Positions 47,698 to 56,339 of a DNA stretch of 64,000 bases are shown here, piece by piece. Location of the stretch: positions 1,785,001-1,849,000 of the forward strand of contig NC_015559.1 in NCBI RefSeq assembly GCF_000214215.1, written 5' to 3'. A program made the position numbers and the translations under genes. The first letter of the stretch is position 1. Every line of letters starts with the position of its first letter. Under the pieces are notes generated by a model, which was not told where the DNA came from, did not search any database, and saw only the letters and a list, made by a program, of their open reading frames with translations. This DNA is from Marinomonas posidonica IVIA-Po-181. Lineage in GTDB: Bacteria; Pseudomonadota; Gammaproteobacteria; Pseudomonadales; Marinomonadaceae.

Positions 47698-48808
47698 AAA
47701 TATGCCTAAGGTGGAAATGCTGTTTTCCCATTTAGGTGAAGTGACGTTAGTGAATGGCCGCAATCTAACTCACGAACAAGTTAAGCAAGCGGATATTTTA
47801 TTAGTTAGATCCGTTACCAAGGTTAATCAAGCGCTACTGGAAGGTAGTCAAATTCGGTTTGTTGGTAGTGCAACGATTGGTATTGATCATATTGATTTAG
47901 ATTATCTTGCGCAAAAGGGTATTCAGTTTTCTAGCGCGCCTGGCTGCAATGCTCAGGCGGTTGCGGATTATGTCTTCAGTGGCTTAAGTCATTTATACCT
48001 GACCAAAGGTGTGAAATGGTTAGGCCGTAAAGTTGGCATTGTTGGTTTTGGAAACGTGGGAAAAACAGTCTATCAAAGGTTTAAGGCATTAGGCTGTGAG
48101 GTTTGTGTTTATGACCCATTAAAACAGCACCAAGACGGCGAAGTGGCGAATTTTGTCTCTTTGGCGGAGGCCTTGTCCTGTCAGGTTATTTCATTTCACG
48201 CACCATTGACTAGAACAGGATCATATCCGACTGAAAATATGGTCAATGTTGCACAGCTCGAACAGGTTGCGGCTGATAGTATTATTATTTCGGCTGGTCG
48301 TGGAGGGGTGATAAACGAATCTGCTTTGATCGCGCGATACCATGAATTGCAAGGCCAGTTGCATTTAGTCATGGATGTTTGGCAGGGCGAGCCGAGTATT
48401 AATCAATCCTTGCTGGCAATTGTTGATATCGCCACGCCACACATTGCTGGATACAGTAAGCAAGGTCGTGAGAAGGGCAGTTGGATGGTCTATCAGGCGT
48501 TATGCGAATTCCTGCAGCAGCCAACAAAGATAGCTTACGAAGACGCCATTAGTGCCGGAAATTTTACATCAATTCAAATGCTTGGCGATATTTGTAAAGA
48601 AGAAATGCTGGCGAGAAGCATGCATGCCCTTTATGATGTGGCGAGAGATGATGCTCGATTAAGATATCAGTATCGACAAAACACAAAAGAGAACATATTT
48701 GATTGGCTTAGAAAAAACTATGTTGAACGCGACGAATTTAATACTTGTCAGGTGCAGCATGATTCAGGTCAGGCCAATTTGGCCGCAGTTGGCTTCAATC
48801 AATCATAA
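47678..48808 (+). CDS. pdxB: Erythronate-4-phosphate dehydrogenase
   Basis: 376 residues. It is the second step of the DXP-dependent pyridoxal phosphate pathway. A D-2-hydroxyacid dehydrogenase fold is shown by VGSATIGIDHIDLDYL, the NAD motif VGIVGFGNVGKTVYQRF, SAGRGGVINESAL, VWQGEP and TPHIAGYS. The C-terminal domain beyond residue 285 is specific to PdxB. It overlaps epmC by 20 bases. Confidence 0.95.
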   Translation: MKIIADENMPKVEMLFSHLGEVTLVNGRNLTHEQVKQADILLVRSVTKVNQALLEGSQIRFVGSATIGIDHIDLDYLAQKGIQFSSAPGCNAQAVADYVFSGLSHLYLTKGVKWLGRKVGIVGFGNVGKTVYQRFKALGCEVCVYDPLKQHQDGEVANFVSLAEALSCQVISFHAPLTRTGSYPTENMVNVAQLEQVAADSIIISAGRGGVINESALIARYHELQGQLHLVMDVWQGEPSINQSLLAIVDIATPHIAGYSKQGREKGSWMVYQALCEFLQQPTKIAYEDAISAGNFTSIQMLGDICKEEMLARSMHALYDVARDDARLRYQYRQNTKENIFDWLRKNYVERDEFNTCQVQHDSGQANLAAVGFNQS

Positions 48809-48826
48809 TCAAAATTAAGGTATAGC

Positions 48827-49543
48827 ATGGCTGGAGTAATGCAGGTTGATTTAGATGACCTTGACGTGCCCGTTGGTACGAGAGTGCAATTGGAATTTAT
48901 TTCACCGCCGGGTCGTTATATGGTGAAAGTGTTAGGAAATCTGCCAGGTGTTTCTTTAATTTTATCTTGCCCAAAAATGAATGGAAAAAATATCCTGGTT
49001 CGCGACAGTCAGGTTGTTAATGTCCGTCTCATGTTAAGTACCCATGTGTGTGCTTTTTCCAGTAAGGTGGCTAAAAGCTACTTGGAACCAGCTGCCCATT
49101 TGCATATCGCTAATCCAAGTTATGTTGAAGCGTCAGAAGTGCGACAGGCTGTGCGTGTTGAAACCAAACTGATTAGCAATGTTGAAGGGGATAATAGTGA
49201 TACTTCAATTGCTTCGGCTTCCTCGGCGATTATCACCGACTTAAGTTATGGCGGTGCCAAAGTAATTTCAAAAGAAGATTTTGGATCTGTTAATCAAACC
49301 ATGAAGATGGCGTGCAGTGTTAAAATCGGCCCTTACTCTCATCTATTGAAATTGGATTGCGAAATACGTTCGCAAGAAATTCAGATGCTAGAGCAAGTGC
49401 AGGCAAGCATGGAGGATAATGAATTTTTGACCCGGATGGGGGTGGAATATTTCTATGTCTATGGGATTCGCTTTGTAAATCTTTCTAAAGAAAGCGGCAT
49501 TCCGCTCATGGCTTATATATTGGATACGTTAAAAAAGAAATAA
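48827..49543 (+). CDS. YcgR-like PilZ-domain protein
   Basis: 238 residues. The N-terminal half (about 10-100) resembles the YcgR-N/PilZN fold (VPVGTRVQLEFISPPGRYMV). The C-terminal PilZ domain carries the c-di-GMP motifs RQAVR (RxxxR, about residue 106) and DLSYGG (DxSxxG, about 140). YcgR proteins act as c-di-GMP-controlled flagellar brakes; that role is inferred because no flagellar genes are near. It follows pdxB by 18 bases and ends before a strong terminator. Confidence 0.85.
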   Translation: MAGVMQVDLDDLDVPVGTRVQLEFISPPGRYMVKVLGNLPGVSLILSCPKMNGKNILVRDSQVVNVRLMLSTHVCAFSSKVAKSYLEPAAHLHIANPSYVEASEVRQAVRVETKLISNVEGDNSDTSIASASSAIITDLSYGGAKVISKEDFGSVNQTMKMACSVKIGPYSHLLKLDCEIRSQEIQMLEQVQASMEDNEFLTRMGVEYFYVYGIRFVNLSKESGIPLMAYILDTLKKK

Positions 49544-49570
49544 CGTCATAGTATTGCCCTTTAATCCCAT

Positions 49571-49602
49571 AAAAATGCCAGCAACTTTGCTGGCATTTTT
49601 GT
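49571..49602. terminator. Bidirectional terminator between PilZ gene and htpX
   Basis: AAAAATGCCAGCA and TGCTGGCATTTTT are perfect complements with a four-base ACTT loop. It sits between convergent genes and gives a T-tract in both directions. Confidence 0.93.
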
Positions 49603-49618
49603 CTCTGTGCTATGTCGG

Positions 49619-50497
49619 TTAGAGTTTTTGCAATGCGTCAATTCGGTCTCGAATTGGTGGGTGGCTAGAGAAGAGCTCACCGAGAGTCGGTCTCTTTCCT
49701 TGACGGATGCCAAACGCCATCATAGAGTCTGGCATATGGCTTTCCTCATGCTCTTGTTGTAGACGTGCCAGGGCCGCTATCATAGCGCCTTTCCCGGCCA
49801 GTCTTGCGCCTGCTTCATCTGCACGAAATTCGCGGAAGCGCGAAAACCACATAACAATCATTGAGGCAAGAATGCCGAAAACAATTTCGAACACAAATGT
49901 CGCAATATAATAGCCCCAGCCAACAGAGCCTTCGTTATCATCTTTGCGTAAGAATTGGTCCACGGCATAGGCGGCAATGCGGGCAAAGAACATCACGAAA
50001 GTGTTTACCACGCCTTGTATCAAAGACAATGTGACCATGTCACCATTAGCCACGTGGCCGATTTCATGGGCCAGTACGGCTTTTATTTCGTCGGGTGGAA
50101 AACGCTCTAGCATGCCGCTTGATACCGCCACCAGGGCGTCGTTTTTATTCCAGCCAGTGGCAAAGGCATTTGCATCATGAGAAGGAAATATCGCAACCTC
50201 TGGCATGCGAATGTTTGCTTGCTGGGATAGCGCTTGAACCGTATCTAATAACCAAGCTTCTTTGTGGTTGCTGGGTTTTTCGATGACCACGGCGCCTGAA
50301 CCACGCTTGGCCATAAATTTAGATAAGAGTAAAGAAACAAGACTTCCGGCAAAACCGAATACAGCACAGAAAATCAGCAAGTTGCTAAAATTCAAGCCAT
50401 TGCTACTCATGTAGCCATTAACTCCTAATAAACTTAACACTATGCCGGCCACGACCATGACGGCAAGGTTGGTTAATAGGAAAAGGATGATACGCAT
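49619..50497 (-). CDS. htpX: Membrane zinc metalloprotease HtpX
   Basis: 292 residues, normal length. It is a heat-shock-linked inner-membrane protease for misfolded membrane proteins. Two N-terminal spans precede the catalytic [10 protein letters not shown] (HExxH) near residue 145; two further spans and the third zinc ligand in [14 protein letters not shown] follow. [13 protein letters not shown] is family-typical. It is monocistronic between a bidirectional terminator and alaA. Confidence 0.97.
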   Translation of the reverse strand: MRIILFLLTNLAVMVVAGIVLSLLGVNGYMSSNGLNFSNLLIFCAVFGFAGSLVSLLLSKFMAKRGSGAVVIEKPSNHKEAWLLDTVQALSQQANIRMPEVAIFPSHDANAFATGWNKNDALVAVSSGMLERFPPDEIKAVLAHEIGHVANGDMVTLSLIQGVVNTFVMFFARIAAYAVDQFLRKDDNEGSVGWGYYIATFVFEIVFGILASMIVMWFSRFREFRADEAGARLAGKGAMIAALARLQQEHEESHMPDSMMAFGIRQGKRPTLGELFSSHPPIRDRIDALQKL

Positions 50498-50576
50498 TCT
50501 ACTATGCTCCTTAAAAGACTGGTAAGAAGCATAGTAGGGGCTGGAAGGATAATTTCAAGAGAGAAGGTAAAGGATG

Positions 50577-51794
50577 TTAGCGTCTTATTCTATGCAGGAA
50601 GGCGGCAAATCTTTCCATCGCCGGTGTTAGTTCTTCAATGTGCGGTAGAAAAACAAAGCGCACATGATCAGGTGTTGGCCAATTAAACCCGGTGCCTTGA
50701 ACGATGAGTACTTTCTCTTCTTGCAGAAATTGCAGAACCAAATCCATGTCGTTTTGTATCTGATAGACCTTGGGGTCTAGTTGTGGAAACAGATACATTG
50801 CCCCTTGAGGTTTATGGCAATTGACGCCCGGGATCGAGTCGAGAATATCAAACGCGACCTTGCGTTGTTCGTACAGTCGACCACCTGGAATGATGAGCTC
50901 GTTGATGCTCTGGTAACCCCCTAACGCAGTTTGTACCGCATGTTGTGCTGGGACGTTGGCGCACAGTCGCATTGAACTTAAAATGTCTAAGCCATCGATG
51001 TAATCCACAATCTTGCTGCGATCTCCGGTAATGGTCATCCAACCTGAACGAAAGCCAGCGGTTCGGTATACTTTAGATAAGCCGCCAAAGGTTACACAAG
51101 GAATGCGGCCTTCTGTGAGAGTTGCCGTTGGAATGTGTTGGGCTTCGTCGTATAAGATTTTGTCATAAATTTCATCAGAGAAAATAAGCAAATTGTGTTC
51201 ATCTGCTAAATCGACAATGGCCTGTATCAGACTTTTTTCATACACTGCGCCAGTAGGATTATTAGGATTAATAATGACAATGGCTTTGGTCTTATTTGAG
51301 ATTTTTGAACGTATATCATTAATGTCAGGCTGCCAACCGGAACCGGGGTCACACATATAGTGTCTAACATAACCACCTGATAGAGTAGCGGCGGCTGTCC
51401 ACAGTGGGTAATCTGGCGCAGGGATTAAGATTTCATCACCATCGTTAAGCAAGGCTTGCATGGCCATAACAATTAATTCGCTAACGCCATTGCCCATCCA
51501 TACGTGATTAACGTCAGCTGACTTAATGCCCATGGCTTGGTATTTTTGCATAACGGCTTTGCGAGCGGAGAAGAGTCCTTTGGACTCGCAATAGCCTTGT
51601 GATGTGGGTAGGTTACGGATGACATCGACTAAAATTTCATCTGGTGCTTCAAAGCCAAATGGCGCTGGGTTGCCAATATTGAGCTTTAAGATGCGTTGAC
51701 CTTCTTCTTCCATGCGCATAGCTTCTTTAAGAACGGGTCCACGGATTTCATAACAGATGTTGGCGAGTTTGTTTGATTTGCGAATTTGCACCAA
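50577..51794 (-). CDS. alaA: Glutamate-pyruvate (alanine) aminotransferase AlaA
   Basis: 405 residues, matching E. coli AlaA (YfbQ). It makes alanine from pyruvate and glutamate with PLP. Signatures are LNIGNPAPFGFEAPDEI, GNGVSELIVMAMQALL, APDYPLWTAA, INPNNPTGAVY and the PLP lysine in GGLSKVYRTAGFRSGW. Start is TTG at 51794, giving the same length as E. coli, or GTG one codon later with better spacing from AAGGAC. Divergent from msrB with a very short gap. Confidence 0.95.
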   Translation of the reverse strand: MVQIRKSNKLANICYEIRGPVLKEAMRMEEEGQRILKLNIGNPAPFGFEAPDEILVDVIRNLPTSQGYCESKGLFSARKAVMQKYQAMGIKSADVNHVWMGNGVSELIVMAMQALLNDGDEILIPAPDYPLWTAAATLSGGYVRHYMCDPGSGWQPDINDIRSKISNKTKAIVIINPNNPTGAVYEKSLIQAIVDLADEHNLLIFSDEIYDKILYDEAQHIPTATLTEGRIPCVTFGGLSKVYRTAGFRSGWMTITGDRSKIVDYIDGLDILSSMRLCANVPAQHAVQTALGGYQSINELIIPGGRLYEQRKVAFDILDSIPGVNCHKPQGAMYLFPQLDPKVYQIQNDMDLVLQFLQEEKVLIVQGTGFNWPTPDHVRFVFLPHIEELTPAMERFAAFLHRIRR

Positions 51795-51856
51795 TTTGTC
51801 CTTACATAAAGCTGGGCGAAATGAGTAACTTTACACCTAACTTGGGAGCATTCAAG

Positions 51857-52264
51857 ATGGCTGAGTCAGTTAGCGAGGAAAAAATTGTGAAATCAGAAGA
51901 AGAGTGGCAACAAGAGTTGCCAGAAGAGGTGTTTAATATTGTTCGCAAAAAAGGCACCGAGCGAGCTTTTACTGGAAAATATGAAAAATTTTATGAACCG
52001 GGCGAATACCATTGTCGTTGTTGCGGTGCCTTGTTGTTTGATTCTGATACGAAATACGATTCAGGTTCGGGTTGGCCAAGTTTTTATGATGCCAATATGA
52101 CAAACATTGAAGAAAAGGTAGATGGCTCTTGGATGATGCAGCGTACTGAGATCATTTGTCGTCAGTGTGATGCACATTTGGGGCATGTGTTTGAGGATGG
52201 TCCGCAGCCAACAGGGTTACGTTATTGCGTTAATTCCGCTTCTTTGTTTTTTAAGGATAAATAA
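51857..52264 (+). CDS. msrB: Peptide-methionine (R)-S-oxide reductase
   Basis: 135 residues from the ATG at 51857, after GGGAG; upstream in-frame ATGs at 51821 and 51773 would extend into alaA and look untypical. It repairs methionine-R-sulfoxide. Zinc is held by CRCC and CRQC. The catalytic Cys is in GLRYCVNSASL. SGWPSFYDA and HLGHVFEDGP are family motifs. It ends before a strong terminator. Confidence 0.95.
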   Translation: MAESVSEEKIVKSEEEWQQELPEEVFNIVRKKGTERAFTGKYEKFYEPGEYHCRCCGALLFDSDTKYDSGSGWPSFYDANMTNIEEKVDGSWMMQRTEIICRQCDAHLGHVFEDGPQPTGLRYCVNSASLFFKDK

Positions 52265-52311
52265 TGGCATTTAATGCCCCTAGTAGGTAAAGGTGCTGGT
52301 GGTCTAAGGAG

Positions 52312-52342
52312 AAAGGGCAAGTCGATCGACTTGCCCTTTTTT
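52312..52342. terminator. Bidirectional terminator between msrB and yajG-like gene
   Basis: AAAGGGCAAGTCGA and its exact reverse complement TCGACTTGCCCTTT abut to form a 28-bp perfect palindrome (52312-52339), followed by a run of T. It lies between convergent genes and serves msrB clearly; leftward use is less certain. Confidence 0.88.
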
Positions 52343-52345
52343 TGT

Positions 52346-52915
52346 CTATTTTAATAAGCTAATAATGTTGGGGTCGGCTAATAGGCGAGTGACGGTTTGG
52401 CTGGCCAGTTCATTCATATCATCTTGAATACTTGATTGATACGGCATGGTGCCATATTCACGTACTTTCTGAGAGCCGAAGTTGGCTTTGTAGGTTTGGC
52501 CTTTTGCTGCTAATACGACATTTAATTCGAAATCCATTGTGGCAATGGTTTTAAGAGCGTCGACTTTGGTTGTATAGCTCATTTTGTTGATGTTGATTTG
52601 AAGGTCTGCGGCTGGTAAAACCCCTTGATCAGGGGTAAAACCGAGTTGACGTAAACCTGTAAGGACACTTTGTTTTACACTTTCTTTTATGTCGTTAGTG
52701 GTGTAGATGTCAGCGCGCTCATTCAAACCTGTTTTGATAGAGCCAATGCTGTTGGTGAGTTTGGTATTGGTAGAAACCTTAATGACTCGTTCATTTGTAA
52801 GGTTGGTATTTTCGATGGAAGCTTTAGGTTCGACATTAATATAGTGCGTTGTTGAGCAACCAGCCAAAAGTAGCGTGGAGAGGGATAGGGCGAGAATAAT
52901 GGATTTGTTTCGCAT
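52346..52915 (-). CDS. yajG: YajG-family lipoprotein
   Basis: 189 residues. A lipoprotein signal ends in the lipobox LLAGC (Cys at about 19). The mature protein starts STTHYINVEPKAS and contains LPAADLQININKMSY and NVVLAAKGQTY, matching the YajG/DUF1439-like outer-membrane lipoprotein family as remembered. Function in the family is unknown. It is divergent from the tRNA array. Confidence 0.8.
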   Translation of the reverse strand: MRNKSIILALSLSTLLLAGCSTTHYINVEPKASIENTNLTNERVIKVSTNTKLTNSIGSIKTGLNERADIYTTNDIKESVKQSVLTGLRQLGFTPDQGVLPAADLQININKMSYTTKVDALKTIATMDFELNVVLAAKGQTYKANFGSQKVREYGTMPYQSSIQDDMNELASQTVTRLLADPNIISLLK

Positions 52916-52984
52916 AAGAGCTCCGTTAATATTGATTTTGAAAGAGGTTTTTCTCTAAGTCGCTTAAATTAATGAAAAAAACTG

Positions 52985-53012
52985 TTGATTTTAAGATTAG
53001 TAACAGTAATAT
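52985..53012 (+). promoter_or_regulatory. Probable sigma-70 promoter of the tRNA array
   Basis: TTGATT (-35), a 16-base spacer and TAATAT (-10) lie 34 bases before the first tRNA. The following ACGCACCCGC is GC-rich, like the discriminators of stringently controlled stable-RNA promoters. Elements are seen; activity is inferred. Confidence 0.65.
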
Positions 53013-53045
53013 ACGCACCCGCTCACACAGCAAGATTATGTTTTA

Positions 53046-53121
53046 GTCCCATTCGTCTAGAGGCCTAGGACACCGCCCTTTCACGGCGGTAACAGGGGTT
53101 CGAACCCCCTATGGGACGCCA
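53046..53121 (+). tRNA. tRNA-Glu (UUC), copy 1
   Basis: 76 nt with encoded CCA. Acceptor GTCCCAT / ATGGGAC, anticodon loop CTTTCAC (anticodon TTC), T loop GGTTCGAACC. First gene of the array. Confidence 0.97.
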
Positions 53122-53179
53122 ATCTTAAATCGATTGTTACATAGTCTAACGGTAAATGCTGTGAGTGATAAGTTTTTTT

Positions 53180-53254
53180 GCGGGAATAGCTCAGTGGTAG
53201 AGCACAACCTTGCCAAGGTTGGGGTCGCGAGTTCGAGCCTCGTTTCCCGCTCCA
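53180..53254 (+). tRNA. tRNA-Gly (GCC), copy 1
   Basis: 75 nt with encoded CCA. Acceptor GCGGGAA / TTCCCGC, anticodon loop TTGCCAA (anticodon GCC), T arm GAGTTCGAGCC. Confidence 0.97.
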
Positions 53255-53282
53255 GTTTCGCACTTTCGTAAAAGTGTATTGT

Positions 53283-53358
53283 GTCCCATTCGTCTAGAGG
53301 CCTAGGACACCGCCCTTTCACGGCGGTAACAGGGGTTCGAACCCCCTATGGGACGCCA
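53283..53358 (+). tRNA. tRNA-Glu (UUC), copy 2
   Basis: 76 nt, identical to copy 1 and 28 bases after tRNA-Gly copy 1. Confidence 0.97.
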
Positions 53359-53416
53359 CTAATTTTGACCATTTTGCTTGCGAGAGCAGGGTGGTGATAA
53401 AAGAAAATAGAGTTTT

Positions 53417-53491
53417 GCGGGAATAGCTCAGTGGTAGAGCACAACCTTGCCAAGGTTGGGGTCGCGAGTTCGAGCCTCGTTTCCCGCTCCA
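53417..53491 (+). tRNA. tRNA-Gly (GCC), copy 2
   Basis: 75 nt, identical to Gly copy 1, exactly 237 bases downstream of it. Confidence 0.97.
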
Positions 53492-53519
53492 GTTTTGCAC
53501 TTTCGTAAAAGTGTATTGT

Positions 53520-53595
53520 GTCCCATTCGTCTAGAGGCCTAGGACACCGCCCTTTCACGGCGGTAACAGGGGTTCGAACCCCCTATGGGACGCCA
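53520..53595 (+). tRNA. tRNA-Glu (UUC), copy 3
   Basis: 76 nt, identical to copy 1; 237 bases after copy 2. Confidence 0.97.
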
Positions 53596-53653
53596 CTAAT
53601 TTTGACCATTTTGCTTGCGAGAGCAGGGTGGTGATAAAAGAAAATAGAGTTTT

Positions 53654-53728
53654 GCGGGAATAGCTCAGTGGTAGAGCACAACCTTGCCAAGGTTGGGGTC
53701 GCGAGTTCGAGCCTCGTTTCCCGCTCCA
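53654..53728 (+). tRNA. tRNA-Gly (GCC), copy 3
   Basis: 75 nt, identical to Gly copy 1; 237-base period kept. Confidence 0.97.
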
Positions 53729-53756
53729 GTTTTGCACTTTCGTAAAAGTGTATTGT

Positions 53757-53832
53757 GTCCCATTCGTCTAGAGGCCTAGGACACCGCCCTTTCACGGCGG
53801 TAACAGGGGTTCGAACCCCCTATGGGACGCCA
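53757..53832 (+). tRNA. tRNA-Glu (UUC), copy 4
   Basis: 76 nt, identical to copy 1; 237-base period kept. Confidence 0.97.
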
Positions 53833-53890
53833 CTAATTTTGACCATTTTGCTTGCGAGAGCAGGGTGGTGATAAAAGAAAATAGAGTTTT

Positions 53891-53965
53891 GCGGGAATAG
53901 CTCAGTGGTAGAGCACAACCTTGCCAAGGTTGGGGTCGCGAGTTCGAGCCTCGTTTCCCGCTCCA
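53891..53965 (+). tRNA. tRNA-Gly (GCC), copy 4
   Basis: 75 nt, identical to Gly copy 1; 237-base period kept. Confidence 0.97.
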
Positions 53966-53993
53966 GTTTTGCACTTTCGTAAAAGTGTATTGT

Positions 53994-54069
53994 GTCCCAT
54001 TCGTCTAGAGGCCTAGGACACCGCCCTTTCACGGCGGTAACAGGGGTTCGAACCCCCTATGGGACGCCA
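53994..54069 (+). tRNA. tRNA-Glu (UUC), copy 5
   Basis: 76 nt, identical to copy 1. Last gene in the exact tandem part of the array. Confidence 0.97.
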
Positions 54070-54136
54070 TTCTTATCTTGATTGGTGTCGTTACTCGTTA
54101 ATGATGTAGTATTCAATATAAGAGTGTTTAGACTGT

Positions 54137-54212
54137 GTCCCATTCGTCTAGAGGCCTAGGACACCGCCCTTTCACGGCGGTAACAGGGGTTCGAACCCCC
54201 TATGGGACGCCA
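54137..54212 (+). tRNA. tRNA-Glu (UUC), copy 6
   Basis: 76 nt, identical to copy 1, but it follows another Glu gene directly: the alternation with Gly is broken here and the 67-base spacer before it is unrelated to the tandem spacers. Confidence 0.97.
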
Positions 54213-54270
54213 TAATTTAAATCACTTTGCCGATTAAGGGCAGGGTGGTCACTATTGTTAAAATAGTATT

Positions 54271-54345
54271 GCGGGAATAGCTCAGTGGTAGAGCACAACC
54301 TTGCCAAGGTTGGGGTCGCGAGTTCGAGCCTCGTTTCCCGCTCCA
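54271..54345 (+). tRNA. tRNA-Gly (GCC), copy 5
   Basis: 75 nt, identical to Gly copy 1. The spacer before it (54213-54270) is a diverged relative of the tandem spacer, sharing GCAGGGTGGT. Confidence 0.97.
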
Positions 54346-54357
54346 TTTCAAAAATAT

Positions 54358-54433
54358 GTCCCATTCGTCTAGAGGCCTAGGACACTGCCCTTTCACGGCA
54401 GTAACAGGGGTTCGAACCCCCTATGGGACGCCA
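54358..54433 (+). tRNA. tRNA-Glu (UUC), copy 7, anticodon-stem variant
   Basis: 76 nt. It differs from the other six by a paired change in the anticodon stem: CTGCC / GGCAG replaces CCGCC / GGCGG, keeping the helix. It is 12 bases after the last Gly gene and 48 before pabC. Confidence 0.97.
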
Positions 54434-54481
54434 TTCTTTTTTTGCGCTATCATAGCTGACTTTAATTTGAGCTTATTAGCC

Positions 54482-55309
54482 ATGACTTGGTTTGTTAATT
54501 ACACATTAAACACCTGCATTTCTCCAGCTGATCGTGGATTAGCCTACGGCGATGGTGTGTTTGAGACCATCCATGCCAATCAAAATGGCTTCGTGCGTTT
54601 ATCCTCTCATCTAACTCGCTTATACAAAGGGCTAGAAAAGCTTTTAATGGCCTTTGATGTTGAGCAGAAAGAAGAGTTGTCTTATTTTTTGCGGACGATA
54701 GTGTCTGATCAACTCGATGGCGATTCCGTTGTCAAAATAATGGTCACTCGTGGGCAAGGTGGACGAGGCTATCAGCCTCCGAAAACAGTGAAGCACACTA
54801 TTGTGATCGGTATTTTGCCGTTTCCCAACTACCAAGCTGAAAGCCTTCATGGTGTTGGCGTGTCACTTTCGCCAATACCCGTCAATTCGAATTCTTACTT
54901 AGCAGGCATTAAACATCTCAATCGACTTGAGCATGTAATAGCCAAACAGTATTTAGCGTCTGATGATTTTGAAGCCATTATGTTAGATTGTCAGGGGTAT
55001 GTGATCGAAGGCATTCAAAGTAACGTCTTTTGGTTTAAAGATGGTCTTCTGTGCACACCTAATCTTGATGCTGCTGGCGTAGAAGGGACATATCGGCAAG
55101 CCATTTTGGCTGAAATGGCGACACAAACAACTTTGATAGGAAACTTTACCGCGGAACACTTGTTAGCGGCGGACGAAGTGTTTATGGCCAATAGCTTAAT
55201 GAAAATCGTGCCAGTCATTCGGATTGGCCATCAATCATTTACTATTGGTGCGAATACCAAGAATTTACAATCTTTGATGCAAGCTAAGGACATGCATGGC
55301 ATACATTAA
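54482..55309 (+). CDS. pabC: Aminodeoxychorismate lyase
   Basis: 275 residues from the ATG at 54482 (MTWFVNYT); a longer frame running back into the last tRNA is rejected. It converts aminodeoxychorismate to p-aminobenzoate for folate synthesis. A class IV PLP enzyme: DRGLAYGDGVFETI, the PLP lysine in LAGIKHLNRLEHV, and EGIQSNVFW. First gene of the conserved pabC-mltG-tmk-holB-tatD cluster; overlaps mltG by 14 bases. Confidence 0.95.
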   Translation: MTWFVNYTLNTCISPADRGLAYGDGVFETIHANQNGFVRLSSHLTRLYKGLEKLLMAFDVEQKEELSYFLRTIVSDQLDGDSVVKIMVTRGQGGRGYQPPKTVKHTIVIGILPFPNYQAESLHGVGVSLSPIPVNSNSYLAGIKHLNRLEHVIAKQYLASDDFEAIMLDCQGYVIEGIQSNVFWFKDGLLCTPNLDAAGVEGTYRQAILAEMATQTTLIGNFTAEHLLAADEVFMANSLMKIVPVIRIGHQSFTIGANTKNLQSLMQAKDMHGIH

Positions 55310-56327
55310 ATGGCTCTATCGAGCAGCGTTTCTCATTATTACCTTGTTGGCTTTATGTGCCGGATACCTTTATACACAGGTAACTTCCCCGATCATCTTA
55401 TCTGATACGACCACTTTTGAGGTCATGAAAGGGGACAGTGCCTATAGTTTAGGGCATCGTTTGCATTCAGAAGGTCTTATCGAACAGCCATTTTTGACTC
55501 GTGTTGTGGCTAAGTTAAAACCCGCCTGGGTACCCAAGGTTGGAAAATATGCGCTTGAACCAAGTATGAATTTGATGCAAGTGATGGCGCTGTTTGATTC
55601 AGGTGAATCCATATCGTATGACATTACCTTGTTAGAGGGTAAAACCACTCAGGATTATTTGTTGGCCATGAAAGCCAAAGGGAATATTAAAATGACCTTG
55701 CTTGGCTTATCGGACAAAGAAATAGCGGAAAAGCTGGCGCTTGAGGTGGATCATCCAGAAGGTCGTTTTTTTGCTAATACGTATCGATATCAGGATGGCG
55801 ATACGGATGTGAGTATTCTAAAGCATGCAAATGGTTTGTTGGTGAACACTTTGGCGCAACTGTGGGATAATAAGGCGGAAGGCTTGCCCTATAAAACCCC
55901 TTATGAAGCCTTGATTATGGCGTCGATTATTGAAAAAGAAACAGCGGTTCCAGCAGAGCGCCCTTTGATTGCAAGAGTCTTCATTAGTCGTCTTCAAAAA
56001 CGTATGCGATTGCAAACCGATCCAACTGTGATTTATGGTTTAGGTAAAGCTTTTACCGGCAATTTGACACGCAAAGGGTTACAGTCAAAATCGCCTTATA
56101 ACACCTATCGTGTCTATGGGTTGCCGCCAACGCCCATTGCCAATGTCGGCCGTGAAGCCATAGAAGCCGCACTTAATCCAGGCCGAACTAAGGCACTATA
56201 TTTTGTGGCCAAAGGGGATGGTTCTCATGCCTTTTCCAATAGTTTGAAAGAACATAATCGGGCGGTTAGAAAATATCAGTATAAGCGTCGAGATGATTAT
56301 CGTTCCACGCCTCAAGTCACGCAGTAG
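55296..56327 (+). CDS. mltG: Endolytic murein transglycosylase MltG
   Basis: 343 residues. One N-terminal membrane anchor (about 7-27), then a LysM-like subdomain (FEVMKGDSAYSLGHRLHSEG) and the YceG catalytic domain with the essential Glu in LIMASIIEKETAV, then LQTDPTVIYGLG and SPYNTYRVYGLPPTPIANVG. It cuts nascent glycan strands and sets their length. Start ATG 55296 follows AAGGA. Confidence 0.97.
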   Translation: MAYIKWLYRAAFLIITLLALCAGYLYTQVTSPIILSDTTTFEVMKGDSAYSLGHRLHSEGLIEQPFLTRVVAKLKPAWVPKVGKYALEPSMNLMQVMALFDSGESISYDITLLEGKTTQDYLLAMKAKGNIKMTLLGLSDKEIAEKLALEVDHPEGRFFANTYRYQDGDTDVSILKHANGLLVNTLAQLWDNKAEGLPYKTPYEALIMASIIEKETAVPAERPLIARVFISRLQKRMRLQTDPTVIYGLGKAFTGNLTRKGLQSKSPYNTYRVYGLPPTPIANVGREAIEAALNPGRTKALYFVAKGDGSHAFSNSLKEHNRAVRKYQYKRRDDYRSTPQVTQ

Positions 56328-56339
56328 AAGGTTAATGTC

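Larger units (their letters stand above)
53180..54069 (+). repeat. 237-bp tandem repeat of tRNA-Gly/tRNA-Glu units
   Basis: Nearly four exact copies of a unit made of tRNA-Gly, a 28-base spacer, tRNA-Glu and a 58-base spacer. Gly starts are at 53180, 53417, 53654 and 53891, and Glu starts at 53283, 53520, 53757 and 53994. Spacers are also identical; the only difference seen is CAGTTTCGC versus CAGTTTTGC after the first Gly gene. Identity of non-functional spacers implies recent duplication or ongoing homogenisation. Confidence 0.95.

Noticed and set aside
53081-54032. Repeated 60-70 codon minus-strand frames across the tRNA array
   Set aside because: They are reverse-complement readings of tRNA genes, repeated only because the tRNAs are.
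53180-54069. CRISPR array
   Set aside because: The regular repeats are complete tRNA genes with 28- and 58-base identical spacers; CRISPR spacers would be unique.
54356-54481. Longer N-terminus for pabC starting in the last tRNA-Glu
   Set aside because: The extension translates tRNA sequence; the family start MTWFVNYT is at 54482.
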